DNA of 64,000 nucleotides from Dermanyssus gallinae. Taxonomy: Eukaryota; Arthropoda; Arachnida; Mesostigmata; Dermanyssidae. Each line of letters begins with the position of its first letter. Position 1 is the stretch's first letter. This document shows positions 52,382 through 63,564 of the stretch, in pieces. The position numbers and the translations under genes are program-made. The stretch spans positions 1 through 64,000 of the forward strand of contig QVRM01002801.1 in NCBI GenBank assembly GCA_003439945.1, in the 5' to 3' direction. Below the pieces are notes generated by a model, which was not told where the DNA came from, did not search any database, and saw only the letters and a program-made list of their open reading frames with translations.

Positions 52382-53117
52382 TGTAACGCTGTTGTTGTTA
52401 CGCTAAGTCACTGGGGATGGTAGCTCAGCCCGGCGGCGGCTAGAGTACGAGAGACTCAGGGCTTGAGTGAGAACACACAGCGTAAGGTAGCCGCGCTGTG
52501 TGTTCTCACTCATTGCCCTGAGTCTCGTAAGGTAGCCGGACGGAGAATGTTGGGTTAGCATCCTTCTCCCGGGCTATTTATTGGCTCCAGTGACGCCGAG
52601 CGTTCGTATAGTAATAATGTTAAAAGGTTGACTCGAATCTTTGACGTTGTTAATCGGTCGGATTACAAACTTCTCTCGGCGGTGCACGTTGTTCTTGGTG
52701 GTGATGATGATAGTGCCGATACTCTGGATGTGCCACGGTCCGTGGACGATGGTGCACGTACCATGCGGCCGCATGCGCACAGCTGGCTGGTTGTGAATCA
52801 AGTTGTCTACGCTGGTCTCGATGCTGTGGCTGTTGCCGATACCTGGGGAGGCGAAATGCACGTTCGACAATGTGCTCAGACGGTTGTGGTATCGCCTCTC
52901 CGTGCTGCTGATGATGATGGTGGAGGTGGTGGTGCCGTGCTTGGTGACGAATCTCCAGCTGCCTACTTGGCTTCCTGGCGTCATCGGCTGTCGGTGCTGT
53001 AGGTCGTTGACGTTTGAGTTGGCTTGGGTGGTTGGTCGGCCTGCTGACGTTATAATTGGGTGTTGGCGTCTCAGTGACTGGCAATTCAGTGACTACGCTG
53101 TGGTAGGCCTCGTTACA
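52382..53117 (-). mobile_element. LTR-I solo LTR (736 bp), unit C
   Basis: TGTAACG...CGTTACA, ATAT at 52378-52381 and 53118-53121. Confidence 0.75.
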
Positions 53118-53776
53118 ATATTAAGCCACCAAATAAGAGTAGGCTGAACTCTGTGAAGTGTTACAAGTGCGAACCGCCAACACAGTCAGACTCTCCAATA
53201 GAATCCAGCGCTGGTGAACCAACTGATGGTGTGGAGAAGGCAAATTCCAACGGAGCCAATGGCGCGCTGAGCAATCGAATGCTAGAAGAGCTGCAGGCTA
53301 TGCATAAATTTATTAAACAACTGGAGGCCGCAAACAAAAATACCAGTAGGATAAACGGTCTAGAGAAGAAACTGCGAGAACGCTCTCGTCCCGGTCGATC
53401 TTGCGACCGCGAAAATAGGGTTCGGGATCGATCTCGAAGCTGCTCTAAAGCTGCTCTAGCAAATCGCGCAGAGATAAAGTTACCGTCAATGATAGAAAGA
53501 AGAAACCCAAGCCACGCACCCGTTTTGTTAGTAAAACTGAAATTACTCCAACACAAATACACAACCGGCAATACAAATCAGCGGACTCTGTCCCTCGGTG
53601 GGCGCAGAAATGGTTTTTAATTTTTTAAAGGCAGATGCCAATATCAACTCACTCACTGTTAAAATGCTGAAAAATAAGAGTGGTAGAGCGGGTCGGACCT
53701 TCTACGTCCAAGTTATCGACATAGATTATGATAATATCTATTCGTTAGAGAGATATGGGCGGATGGAACTCGTGTA
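53118..53776 (+). pseudogene. LINE-alpha ORF1 second half, unit C
   Basis: CYKCE, LEELQAMHKFIKQLEAANK coiled coil, Arg/Ser segment and a frameshifted C-terminal domain, as in units A and B. Confidence 0.7.
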
Positions 53777-53923
53777 ACAGAGTACATCGGTAAGCCAAAT
53801 CCAAACATTGTTCAGGATTTGTACCCAGCCTCCGCATGACTTGCCAGCAACCATTTCAAGAATGTCGAACTATCCAACCGTACTATTTCCCAGCAACTAC
53901 AAGCTCACAGTAAGTTTAAGTGC

Positions 53924-55988
53924 GTGTTGATAATCTCCCGCTCCCTCGCAAAGGAAGAAGCTCTCGACTCTCTACACAATTACCTGCTTGACAAGCAAAT
54001 TGATGTCTGCATGGTAACAGAGACGTGGCTTTCTGAAACAGCCGCCAACAATGCTGAGTTAAGTCGAGGAGTTACGTACAAAGTATTTCGAAGGAATCGG
54101 GGATCCAGAGGGGGCGGTGTACTTTATTCTCATTCGCCGCGGTTTGCCCTGTACTGAAGTGGACCTATCCAATTACACATCGGAGATTGTTGTGGCCGAT
54201 CTCCACATGTGCAACACTAAAATCCGGCTCATTGCTGCATATAACATTCCAACAGGTGAATCAACCACTCGAGTTGAAAGGATGTCAACTCTAACCAAAG
54301 AATTGACAAAGTTGGTGAACGTAGACTGCACTGTCGTAATAGGCGGGGACATGAACTTACGCTCTATTAAATGGGATACATACGAAAGACCCGGCGGATC
54401 AGACGATACCGTCTCAATGGAGGACCTGATGCTAGACTTCTGCGCTGCAGAAGGATTCAGGCAGTTCATTGACAAACCAACGAAGCTCGGCTCTATAATG
54501 GACCTTGTTTTATGCAATGACGATGCAGTCAGTCAAGTTGCACTATCCCCGGGCTCTGTCGAATCCGATCATAAAATGGTGTCGTTTGTTATTCTGGCTT
54601 TACGCCCGGTTAACATGCATTGCTCACACAGGTTCGACTACAAAAACGGAAACTACGAGCTGATGCAGTTAAACTTGGACTTAACAAATTGGGATATCTT
54701 CTTCCAGAGCTGCACGTCAGTAAATTATATGTATCTCAAATGTCTTGAGTATATGGACTTTTTAATAGAGTCATGTATACCCAAAAAGAAGACTGTAAAA
54801 GGATCAATAAATGTTCATCTACGTAAACTTCACAGTGTTCTCGAAGCAGTTTCTGAGACATCAAAAATAGCCTGGATTCAAAAAGAAATAGCCAGAGCTT
54901 CCCGGCGCCAACGAGTACTGAGCAAAAGTGCAATCATTCGCAGCAAAGATCCGTTGAGGGTGTCAAGCTACGTGAGGTCGAGAATTATGACCAACGACTC
55001 ACTTTCGTCCATTAAACGTATGGGTGGAACGTTTGCGACGGATGAAATCGAGAAGGCAGAGATTCTACGAGAATTCTTTTGTCACACTTGTCCGACTGAC
55101 GAAGAGTTTCAGCAGCGCATGCTACAGCCGGCTCCGCATATACCAGAAGTAACACCGTCCCCTCACATCATCAACGATGTGGATGTTTTCCCTACAAATT
55201 TTCGGAAACACTTGCGGAAGCTGGCAAACACAACGAGGACGGCCCCTGACGGAATTCCGGCGATCGTGTTTAAGAAACTAGGTTATTCCGTATGTGAGCC
55301 TCTAAGCCGTAATATCGTCGATCATTGGAAGATAGTACAGTGCCGGGGCTGTTTAGCACCGCTATAATTCACCCTGTACATAAAAAAAGGCAATAAGGCC
55401 GATGCTGCGAATAAGCGTCTCGCTAACGGTGATAGCCAGCACACGTACCGAAAGCGTCATTGCGAAAGCCATATATACAAACGCTAACGACGCTTACATC
55501 GGAAGCCCAGTTTGCCTATCGCAAAGGTTTAAGCACGACAGCTCCTGGAAACCCAAATTGATTGGGCAAAAATGTGCAACGACTCGGATTGCTGCGACGT
55601 TGTCTATTTCGATTTCAAGTCAGCGTTTGAAACAGTCACGCGCTCTAAACTACTGCAAACTCTACCCCACTTCGGAATTGGAGAACGCGTTCTAAACTGG
55701 CTCACTGCGTTTCTCCGAGCCAGAACTTTCCGGGTGCGCGTTAATGGACAGTATTTTACGGTGGTCGAGTGCCATCCGACTGTCCACAGGAAACGATCCT
55801 CGGACCATTGATGTATATTCTATACACCGATTCACTTAAATATATTATTCTACGAGGAGTTGAGGCTAAAGTATACGCTGATGATGTGAAACTTTACAGT
55901 CGGTCCCGCACTGTAGAGGACAGATGCCGTCTTCAGACCGACGTTAGACGCCGCTTTCAAGGACTGGGCCAACGCCCTTGATTTGAAC
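53924..55988 (+). pseudogene. LINE-alpha ORF2, unit C
   Basis: Endonuclease in two frames (extra T near 54,125, as in copy 3), then a 416-codon open frame from IRRGLPCTEVDL through GGDMNLRS, VESDHKMVS, the 81-bp block deleted in unit A, and the RT start TAPDGIPAIVFKKLGY. Palm FDFKSAFETV and YADDVKLYSRS (about 55,876-55,887) in further frames, cut at 55,988. Confidence 0.8.
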
Positions 55989-58900
55989 TTTTTTTTTTTT
56001 TTTTTTTACTGCTGAAACCTCTCAGCATTACTTTGGGGGATTACGGGAATCCAGACGGACATGCGCCACCCCAGCCATGGTGACTAGTCTGGGACTCGCA
56101 AACCCAGTAAACCCGCTTCCCCCCCACCCCCAGGGATCGGTAACTGCGTAGGCATTGCTTCGAATCCATGGGAGTGGTGTTGCACCAACTCCTACATTCT
56201 ACTCCAATCTGGCATCATCCATCGTCTCATGTCTGCCTTGGTGCAGCTCAGACGCGTCAGCCAGACCGTTAACGCCTTCCACAGCTCCGCCACCTGGGGA
56301 TGCGTCGAGAGTCATCGCCTGGAGCGTCCCTGGCTGTCCCTGCCTAATCCCAAGGCTGGTTCGCCTTTGCTGCCTATTTCCCCTTCTTTCCCTGTCACCT
56401 ACGGGCGCTCCCTCTCGACTGGATCGGGGGCTATTGTTGAAACGAGCTCTCCTGGCAGTTTCCTTAGCCGCCTTTAAGGACATGATAGTCTCGAAGAAGG
56501 CACAGGACTCCCTCCACGCCTTCGCCGAAGTCAGCATGTGTGCTACAACCTTCTTGATCGACTTTCCTCTCACGGTGGTCGCACCCGCGTCTCTGGCTTC
56601 TTGGAGGGCCGGACACCGCAGAACTGTGTGCTCGACATCGTCCGTCTCACCCGATCTGCATAACGCGCAGATGTCGACACTCGCCTTGTTAATTCTTACC
56701 ATGTACGTTTGGAACTGGCCATGCCCGGTCAGCACCTGTGTCGTACCATAAGACAGCTCACCGTGGTTGCAGTCGTACCACGCCTTCAGGTCAGGGATGA
56801 GGTCTCTGGTCCAGCTCCCCGCGGGCGGCCTCCGAGGGTCTCCCGGCTGCACTGCGGCCCATTCCTCATGCCACCGGGCGATTGTCCTCGATCTAGCCGT
56901 CGTCAAGTCTAGATCGCCATCCTTCCATCTTTCGGCCCGTTCACTTGCCAGCAGATCCCATGGCAGCATCTTAGACAGGACCAAGAGGGCCGCGGTCGAC
57001 ACCGTGCGGTAAGCCCGGCAGACACGAATGGCTACCGGCCGCTGTGACGATCGAAGGGTTCTCCTGTTTCTTTGCGTCTTCAGCGCCATGTCTGCCCACA
57101 CTGGAGCCGCGTATAGCGCTACCGACTCTGCTACACTGGCCAGCAGGCGCCGCCTGCCTTCTGTGCAGCCGCCGACTCTGGGCATTAACCGCGCCAGGCC
57201 GGCCGCGACCTTGTGGGCTTTACCAGCCACATGCTGGATATGCGCCGATCCATTTGTCGAGCACCACTCCGAGATACTTTGCTGTCCGAGCAAGCTTGAC
57301 AGGATGACCGTTTAGACGCAGGCGGATGTTCCGGGTTTTCTTCCTGCCTGTAAGGTACATTGCTTCCGTCTTGTGCGGGGCCAGTCTTAGAGAATGGTCT
57401 TCCATCCACTCTGCCACCTGCTCCAAGGCTTCATTAGCGGCATACTCCAGGGCCCCAGTTTCCCGTGCCGTGATAACCAGCGCCAAGTCATCGGCATAGG
57501 CCACCATCTCAACACCCGCCGGTAGGTCCGGCAGCTCGAGGACCCCGTCATAGGCTAGGTTCCACAGAATCGGCCCTAAGACCGACCCCTGAGGAACCCC
57601 CGCAGAGATCTCATACTCCTGACCGCCGGCCGACAGCTTTCTTTCCGATAGGTAGGACGAAATTATCCGGCGAATGTATGGCGAAATGCCCTTGCGCCTC
57701 ATTGCGTCCATGGCCACCTTCCAGCTCATCGAGTTGAAGGCATTCTTGACGTCCAGGAGGACGAGCACAACGAAGTCTCTTGTTTTCGGGGTCCTTGTTA
57801 ACTGTTCGGTCGCCCGTTCCAAAACCCGTGTAAGGGCGCCAAGCGTGGACTTTCCCTTACGGAAACCGTACTGGGCGTCTGACAGGGCCCCTTTGAGCTC
57901 AATCTCAGCGTTGAGCCTCTCAACGATAACATTCTCTAAGATCTTGCCCATTGTGTCAAGAAGACATATAGGCCGGTAAGCAGGACTACTTGCTAAAGCA
58001 TTGCTCTCTCCCGTTGGTTTGGGGATTAGGACCAGGTTGGCGTTTTTCCACAGCCGCGGAAATCGCCCTTCTCTTAGAAGACGCATCACCAGTGCTTAAA
58101 ACAGCTTCGGCCATCGCTGAACCAGTAGCTTCGCCGCTCCAGGAGGTACTCCATCCGGGCCGGGTGCTTTACCGGGTGTCAATCGCTGCCATGCTCGCTC
58201 GACTTCCTCCAACGTCACCTCGGGAATATCTTCTTCAGCAACCAGAGGCTACTCCCCGTCGCCTCTCCAAGGGTGAACCGGGAACAAGCTATGGACCTGA
58301 TCCTTTAGAACATCCGGCGGGAGTCTCGGAGAAGGCGCCCGAAGCCTGTCCATAACGATTTGGTACGCTAACCCCCACACGCCTCTCTCCACGTCCTCTG
58401 CCAGCTGTTTCCACGCCTGTACCTTACTCTTCCAGATGAGGCCTTGAAGGTCCTCGCGGGCAGCTCTGTAACTTTCCAGGAGTGTGGCCGATTGCTCGTC
58501 AACGTCTAGCCCCCTCTCCCCTCGGTTCAACCTTCCACTCAGCCAGCTGCGTTGCCTAGTATATGCCCTGTTTAGCCTTGTGCATCGCTTTCTCGCTTCC
58601 CCGATCTCTTTGCTCCACCAGTAAACGGATCGGTGCCGTCGGGCACCTCCGCCGTTCGGGTGGGGCGGACCAGCCTTTGTACATGCGGCAATGAGTGTTT
58701 CAATGAGTCGATTTTCGTCCACCGTTCCCACTCCCATCGTCCGACACCTCGCGTCGATCTCCTTTACTAGCGCTTCCTTTTCCAGCTGTCTCATCTGCCA
58801 CCGTCTGCCCCGGGTAGGTGATGCTGGAAGCGTCGCGGTTGGAGCTCGTACCTCAAAGCAGATGTAGCGGTGGTCGCTGTGGTTATGAACCGTATCGACC

Positions 58901-59211
58901 CTCCACCCGGTTATCGCCGTGAATGCCCGTTCGTTGGCAAGCGTGAGATCTATGTGGGATTCCCTCCCTGCCCGTGAGAACGTCGGAACGTCCCCGTCGT
59001 TGACAGCCATAAGCCCCTGCTCTGCCATCCATTCCAGTAAGATTTGTCCTCTTTCCGAAGTGTTACGACTACCCCATGCAGTACTGGCCGAGTTGAAGTC
59101 CCCGGTAACAATCAATGGTTTTCCCTCGTGCGTGCCTAAGCTACGGCCTAGTTGACCCAGGAAAACCTGAAACTCCTGTATCTCCCTATTAGGTGAAAAA
59201 TAGCACGAGTA
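55989..59211 (-). mobile_element. R1-type LINE, 5'-truncated, private to unit C (3,223 bp)
   Basis: Poly-A tail (T run 55,989-56,009) at the left, coding on the minus strand. Flanked by a 9-bp duplication GATTTGAAC at 55980-55988 and 59212-59220. The 5' truncation is in the endonuclease domain. It is not at an rDNA site, unlike canonical R1, so probably a dispersed R1-clade relative. Confidence 0.9.
56199..59210 (-). pseudogene. R1-type LINE ORF2
   Basis: Endonuclease end: IVTGDFNSASTAWGS, FSRAGRESHIDLTLA and NHSDHRYI. RT in the same frame with two stops (58,249 and about 58,096): YRPICLLDTMGKILE, YGFRKGKSTLGAL, LVLLDVKNAFNSM, GVPQGSVLGPILWN, YADD (57487-57498) and KYLGVVLD. A frameshift at about 57,220-57,290 leads to the C-terminal frame 56,199-57,293 with MLPWDLLASERAERW and the knuckle CALCRSGETDDVEHTVLRC. 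GPILWN and this knuckle are R1-clade marks. Few lesions, so a fairly recent insertion. Confidence 0.85.
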
Positions 59212-59295
59212 GATTTGAACCTGTCCATGCATAAATGTCCTGCATTTCGCCCTGCATTTGGGTCCCACAATTGTAGGGAAATACTGAAAAATTAA
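59212..59295 (+). mobile_element. LINE-alpha, unit C, part 2
   Basis: Continues DLNLSMHKCPAF after the R1-type insertion to the AAATACTGAAAAATTAAA end shared with units A and B. Confidence 0.85.
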
Positions 59296-59386
59296 ATCAA
59301 TAAATAATAATAATAATAATAATGTGATAGGCATAAAGCCGCAGCCGGCCGCGGTTCCGTCGATAGCGAAACTACCAGAACGGACC

Positions 59387-59590
59387 TGTAAGAATAGCCG
59401 ACTACTATATCTGGGCGTAACAATTGGGTTCAAGGATGACTCCGCTCGTAGTTAATCAATCTTGAGATCATCTCCCCTCTCCTCCTATTAGTTCATATTG
59501 CAGCCGCTGCTGCTTAGTACTACTGCCAATGAGACACGAGAGGGCGTTCATCAAATCAAACTTGTAGCGCAACACACTCAATGCTCTCCC
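59387..59590. mobile_element. LTR-II, 5' part, internally deleted, unit C
   Basis: Starts TGTAAGAATAGCC after GACC (59383-59386). About 120 bp are missing between GTAGTTAATC and TTGAGATC. Confidence 0.55.
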
Positions 59591-59865
59591 CACATATTCA
59601 CAGTTAATCTATGGACACGCCAGGGGATCTATCCTACGGCCCTCAAATTGTATCGCGTTGTACCACTGTTTAAAAGCGGTGACAAACTAAGCAAGGAAAA
59701 TTACAGGCCGTTCAGTATCCCCCCCTCCAATGTCCAAGATTTTCGAAAAAGCTATATATGAACAGTTGAACGAACACTTTGAGATGTTTAACGGCCTAAG
59801 TCAGCGTCAGTTCGGTTTTCGATCCAAAATGTCGACGACTGTACTCATCATGGATTTTGTTGAAG
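59591..59865 (+). mobile_element. LINE-beta RT fragment, unit C
   Basis: NLWTRQGIYPTALKLYRVVP... RQFGFRSKMSTTV, ending after GATTTTGTTGAAG where the array stops. Confidence 0.75.
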
Positions 59866-60289
59866 GAGGCTGAAGGCAGCTGCAGTGCTAATGCCGCCAT
59901 CATCTCTACAATGATCACTCGTCTTAAAAGTGACGGCAAACACTCGACAACAAGTGAGATCTGATTCAGTGACGTTTTGAAACGCTTGATTGATAACGTT
60001 GGCCGTCGACTTTTTACTATAAGTGTTACAGTTTGTGCCCGTAGTTGACATAGCATCAGGCGTATAGACTAGAAAACCGTTCACAAGGCGTACGATGGCC
60101 AGCGCATAGCGGGGACACGTCAAAATAGCAAAAAGTGGTGACGAACGCAAAAATGCAATTACGTCTGCGCGACGTGCCACGTGAAGCGGTCGCTCCTCGA
60201 TGCGTGAGTTCATGCGTAGAGGCTGCCGCACGAGCAATGGCAGGTCGACGGTGCGAAGAAAACGATTCGCATTCGTGGAAGTAGCAGAT
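59866..60289 (-). CDS. Putative exon, possible second peptidase-like domain
   Basis: Minus strand, open for about 140 codons from a good acceptor-like site (T-rich run, CTCCAG at 60290-60295). It contains SSPLFAILTCPRYALAIVRLVNGFLVYTPDAM, here read in two parts: a hydrophobic strand pair, then FLVYTPDAM followed by a Gly and later ANVINQAF. The pattern resembles the strand-turn-helix with D-x-H in C76-like peptidases but the Asp-His pair is absent. The 3' end is cut by the repeat array. Not transposon-like. Function unknown. Confidence 0.3.
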
Positions 60290-60416
60290 CTGGAGTTGCA
60301 AAAAAACGCACACAAAACACAACGTGATTTTAGCGTGTGAAAATGAGTGAGTGAGGGCGCGGGAATTACAACGGCGGCCTGACTCCCTCATGAACCCAAT
60401 ACTAGAAACAGTATAG

Positions 60417-61017
60417 TTAGTTAAGCACGTACTGCTTTATCAGGCGCAGGACGTCGTCCGCAAAAGCTGCGAACTTGAATGCGTGCCGCCACGCGCAAAA
60501 CAGGATACACTCGTACAGTGACGGTAGGTTGCTGGACACATCAAACTCCACAAACGCCCACTGACAAGGTCCCGAACGTGGTCTCGGTAGAAGGGTCGCC
60601 ACGATATGGTGCACTGCCTCCTCCAGCGAGCTCGTGACGAACAATGCCGCAGTCGCCCCTTCAACGCCCTGCTGTTTTTGGTGGTGTCCGTCGATGCTCG
60701 CAGCGATCGCCGGCAGCCCGTGTGGCGGTTCGCAAGGGTGCGAGTTGAAGAGAAGAAACCGCTCGGCCACGGTCCAGGCGACAGCGAAGCTGGCGCCAGC
60801 AAACGTAACAACGCAATGCGGCGTGTGGTACCCATTCGCCATATTGCTCAGGACGTTTGCGGCAACCAAGCTCAACGCTCGTCTGGCCTCAGCAAGAGTC
60901 TGCGCTGAGGCGCAATCGACTTCGTGTTGAACAACGCTGCGTCCTTCAACGTCGTTGAAGTTGCAGTAGACCCGAATGCAGTGCGGCGGTGTCACCACAA
61001 GTTCCGCGTGCTCGAGT
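60417..61017 (-). pseudogene. Unrecognised gene, C-terminal part; possible C76-like peptidase fold
   Basis: About 198 codons on the minus strand ending RLIKQYVLN and a stop. Features: HCVVTFAGASFAVAW (two hydrophobic strands), FLLFNSHPCEPPHG, then ATAALFVTSSLEEAVHHIV. In herpes-tegument-type (C76) cysteine peptidases the matching turn is F-D-S-H with a downstream Gly and a GTA-L-F strand. Here Asp is Asn, so it may be inactive. The frame continues across the BEL insertion into 63,565-63,826. It may be a host gene, a domesticated viral gene or an unknown transposon gene. Confidence 0.35.
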
Positions 61018-61022
61018 ACGGT

Positions 61023-61321
61023 TGTAGAGTTTCGGGGGAGCCTTTGTTTAAGCGAATTAGTGGATTTCTATGTGCTATTTACGGGAGTGAACAAGCCGTT
61101 CTTGGCGGTTGGGTATAACGACTGATGAGTCCGTTTATTTCATATATCATACATTCGTAGCAGACGGCCGTTAGCGGAAGCAGCGTGTTTGAATCTCTGC
61201 CTCCCTCTCCTCACAGAGCATGACGTCAGTGAGAGAAGCTTCTGAGAGAGTACGAGCTCCGCTGCCGCAGTGTAGGTCTAACAAGCTCAGAATATTTGTA
61301 CTATTCAAAGGTTTTCTGACA
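61023..61321 (-). mobile_element. BEL/Pao 3' LTR (299 bp)
   Basis: TGTAGAGTTTCGGGGG to TTTTCTGACA. It carries the last 50 codons and stop of the polyprotein on the minus strand. Confidence 0.9.
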
Positions 61322-63075
61322 GTCCACCTCAAACAGGTTGACAAGCCTGTTTCCATGGTAACGGGATTTCTGGTGACTGCATAAAATATCACTGAAGTCA
61401 GTTTGCATATAATCGTTCGAAACTCCTCGAACGTGATCAAGCTTCGGCCGAGAGTTTTCGCAAGGGTCGACTTGACGGGCCCAGCGAGGTATTTAAACTT
61501 TAGCAGTGCAGCAATCTCGTTCGTCCACCTCGTGAACTGAGTCGCAATATCGGAGTCCACGGGCTGGTCCCATGCTTCAGAATCTGTTGCGGAGCTGCAC
61601 AGTATATCGTCGTAATTCAGCGAGTCAGGTAGACGCAGCGTTGAGTCAGGATCTACGTGCTTCAAATGCCTCCGGATGGTACCCGCGAGGAGAAAATCGC
61701 TCGGAGCGGCACCCCAGGTCACACGTTTCATTTGGAAGCATCTGATTTTCTCGTCGTGAAGTACTCGCCAGAGATACCGGAATAGACGACGATCGTTGTT
61801 AGTGAGGTTTATTCGCATGTATGCCTTGGTGATATCGGCAGAGATTGCGACGCGATGCAGGCGCAAGTTGATTAAGAGCTTGACTATTTCCGGGTTAAGG
61901 TTCGGTTCCACGAAGAGGTGGTGGTTTCGTGACGTCTTCCCTTGCGCTGATGATAAGCGGTCGAAGACAGTCCAGACCTTTGAGGTAGTCCCCGATGTCG
62001 TTATCACCTGGTGATGAGGCATGAAGAAAGAATCGTCGCAATTGTCCGCGGCCTCAAGGTCAACGTCGAACAACTCCTCAGCATGTCTCTCGTGTACAAA
62101 GGCCATCACCTCATCGTCATATCGCTTGTACGTCTCAGGATCGCGGCGGAGGGATCGCAGTTTGCTTTCCAGGCGGACGAGAGCTGTGCTTTTATTATTC
62201 CATAGTTGCGATATGCTGTCTTTGCGTGGTAGCGAGACGGTGTACTCTTTGCCATCGTAAGACACACTCTCTTCGAATTGGCGAACAGCGACTGCGTCGT
62301 CAGATGAGAGGCCCGGTGGCTCGTAATGAGAGTCCCGGAGACGCTCGATATCGCGCGCGGGTTGCGACAGCGCGGCCACGCAGCAATGAGTGATGACGCT
62401 ATCCAGCCTTCCGTAGTTGTCTTCCAGCAACTTAAGAGCCACCTTGTAGCTGACATCGTTCACCGGCAATGAGTCAACTAGTTGCTTTGGAGGACCACGC
62501 AGGAGCCTTCGGAGAGCTACAAGACGATCGGTGGCCGAGGCGGCTATGCTGCGAGATACCCAGTTATCAAACTGAGCGATGAAGGCACGATAACCCAAAA
62601 TATCTCCATCGAACACCTCAGGGGACGTGTCGAAAACGGGCGGAGCAGAACTGATGATGAACTGGCGTGGCATCGAAGATGACGATGATGTGGTTGTTGC
62701 TGCTGCTGTTGATGTCGAGGGCGAGTCCGTTGTCCCATTACACATCACTGGAGCGGTTACTGAATTCACTTCGTCAATCAACCGTTTGAGAAGTGTTGAA
62801 CATTCCAGCGCCGCATTTGAATGCTCATCGCTTTCTTCAAATTCGCGATCGAGGTCTTCTTCGGGCAAACTACTGTAAGCAACAATCTGAGCGTCGTAGT
62901 CGCTCATCGTCTGATACCGTTTTTCGACATTTCGTTGCAGGCCGACCAGCTCGGCCTTGTCCCGCTGGTCTGCCGCGATGTCTCTTATTTGTAGCGCCCG
63001 TTCGGCGTACAGTTTTAAACGGTTGCGCTCGATTGTCCGGAAGCGCCGTAGGCAGGTGAGTGCTCGATCCGTCAT
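61171..63075 (-). CDS. BEL/Pao Gag-Pol, internally deleted but in frame
   Basis: 634 codons without a stop. N-terminal coiled region (MTDRALTCLRRFRTIERNRL), acidic and Ser/Thr linkers, a Gag core (FDGDILGYRAFIAQFDNWV, LLRGPPKQLVDSLP, LKLLEDNYG), then parts of Pol: FEESVSYDGKEYTVSLP, an RT start (VWTVFDRLSSAQGK), DITKAYMRINL and WGAAPSDFLLAGTIRRHL. The YVDD box reads NYDD. CCHC, protease, most of RNase H and integrase are missing. The last 50 codons lie in the LTR. A full Pao polyprotein is about 1,700 residues. Probably mobilised in trans. Confidence 0.85.
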   Translation of the reverse strand: MTDRALTCLRRFRTIERNRLKLYAERALQIRDIAADQRDKAELVGLQRNVEKRYQTMSDYDAQIVAYSSLPEEDLDREFEESDEHSNAALECSTLLKRLIDEVNSVTAPVMCNGTTDSPSTSTAAATTTSSSSSMPRQFIISSAPPVFDTSPEVFDGDILGYRAFIAQFDNWVSRSIAASATDRLVALRRLLRGPPKQLVDSLPVNDVSYKVALKLLEDNYGRLDSVITHCCVAALSQPARDIERLRDSHYEPPGLSSDDAVAVRQFEESVSYDGKEYTVSLPRKDSISQLWNNKSTALVRLESKLRSLRRDPETYKRYDDEVMAFVHERHAEELFDVDLEAADNCDDSFFMPHHQVITTSGTTSKVWTVFDRLSSAQGKTSRNHHLFVEPNLNPEIVKLLINLRLHRVAISADITKAYMRINLTNNDRRLFRYLWRVLHDEKIRCFQMKRVTWGAAPSDFLLAGTIRRHLKHVDPDSTLRLPDSLNYDDILCSSATDSEAWDQPVDSDIATQFTRWTNEIAALLKFKYLAGPVKSTLAKTLGRSLITFEEFRTIICKLTSVIFYAVTRNPVTMETGLSTCLRWTVRKPLNSTNILSLLDLHCGSGARTLSEASLTDVMLCEEREAEIQTRCFR

Positions 63076-63260
63076 GATCGAGTTGTCGTTGTGAGCAAGA
63101 TTTCACGAGACACACAACACTCGAAACGCGTGAGCAGCGGGCCTGCTCGTGGTCGATTCACTCAAAGTTCAAAACAACGAAAAACACCCGAAATCGTGAA
63201 AATAGCAAACAATATCCACACAGGATAAACAAAGGACTTGAATCCTGGTCACGGCACCAA

Positions 63261-63559
63261 TGTAGAGTTTCGGGGGAGCCTTTGTTTAAGCGAATTAGTG
63301 GATTTCTATGTGCTATTTACGGGAGTGAACAAGCCGTTCTTGGCGGTTGGGTATAACGACTGATGAGTCCGTTTATTTCATATATCATACATTCGTAGCA
63401 GACGGCCGTTAGCGGAAGCAGCGTGTTTGAATCTCTGCCTCCCTCTCCTCACAGAGCATGACGTCAGTGAGAGAAGCTTCTGAGAGAGTACGAGCTCCGC
63501 TGCCGCAGTGTAGGTCTAACAAGCTCAGAATATTTGTACTATTCAAAGGTTTTCTGACA
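63261..63559 (-). mobile_element. BEL/Pao 5' LTR (299 bp)
   Basis: Same sequence as 61023-61321. The minus-strand open frame 63,409-63,789 joins host sequence to the LTR and is a chimera, not a gene. Confidence 0.9.
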
Positions 63560-63564
63560 ACGGT

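Larger units (their letters stand above)
52094..55988 (+). mobile_element. LINE-alpha, unit C, part 1
   Basis: Same structure as units A and B up to the R1-type insertion within the RT domain. Part 2 is 59,212-59,295. Confidence 0.85.
52094..59865. repeat. Composite repeat unit C (truncated, 7.8 kb)
   Basis: LINE-alpha, (TAA)n, LTR-II and the start of LINE-beta, then unique sequence from about 59,866. Contains a private 3.2-kb R1-type LINE. This is the right edge of the tandem array. Confidence 0.85.
61023..63559 (-). mobile_element. BEL/Pao LTR retrotransposon, shortened (2,537 bp)
   Basis: Two 299-bp LTRs (61023-61321, 63261-63559) with TGTAGAG...CTGACA ends and no difference that I can see. 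5-bp duplication ACGGT at 61018-61022 and 63560-63564. A probable primer-binding site (TTGGTGCCGTGACC on the minus strand) directly follows the 5' LTR at about 63,247-63,260. The internal region is about 1.9 kb against 5-7 kb for full elements, and it lacks integrase. Inserted into the putative gene at 60,417-63,826. Confidence 0.9.

Noticed and set aside
58249..59433. 394-codon frame as one protein
   Set aside because: The first ~70 codons are antisense LTR-II and LINE-alpha tail; the R1-type endonuclease starts only at 59,211.
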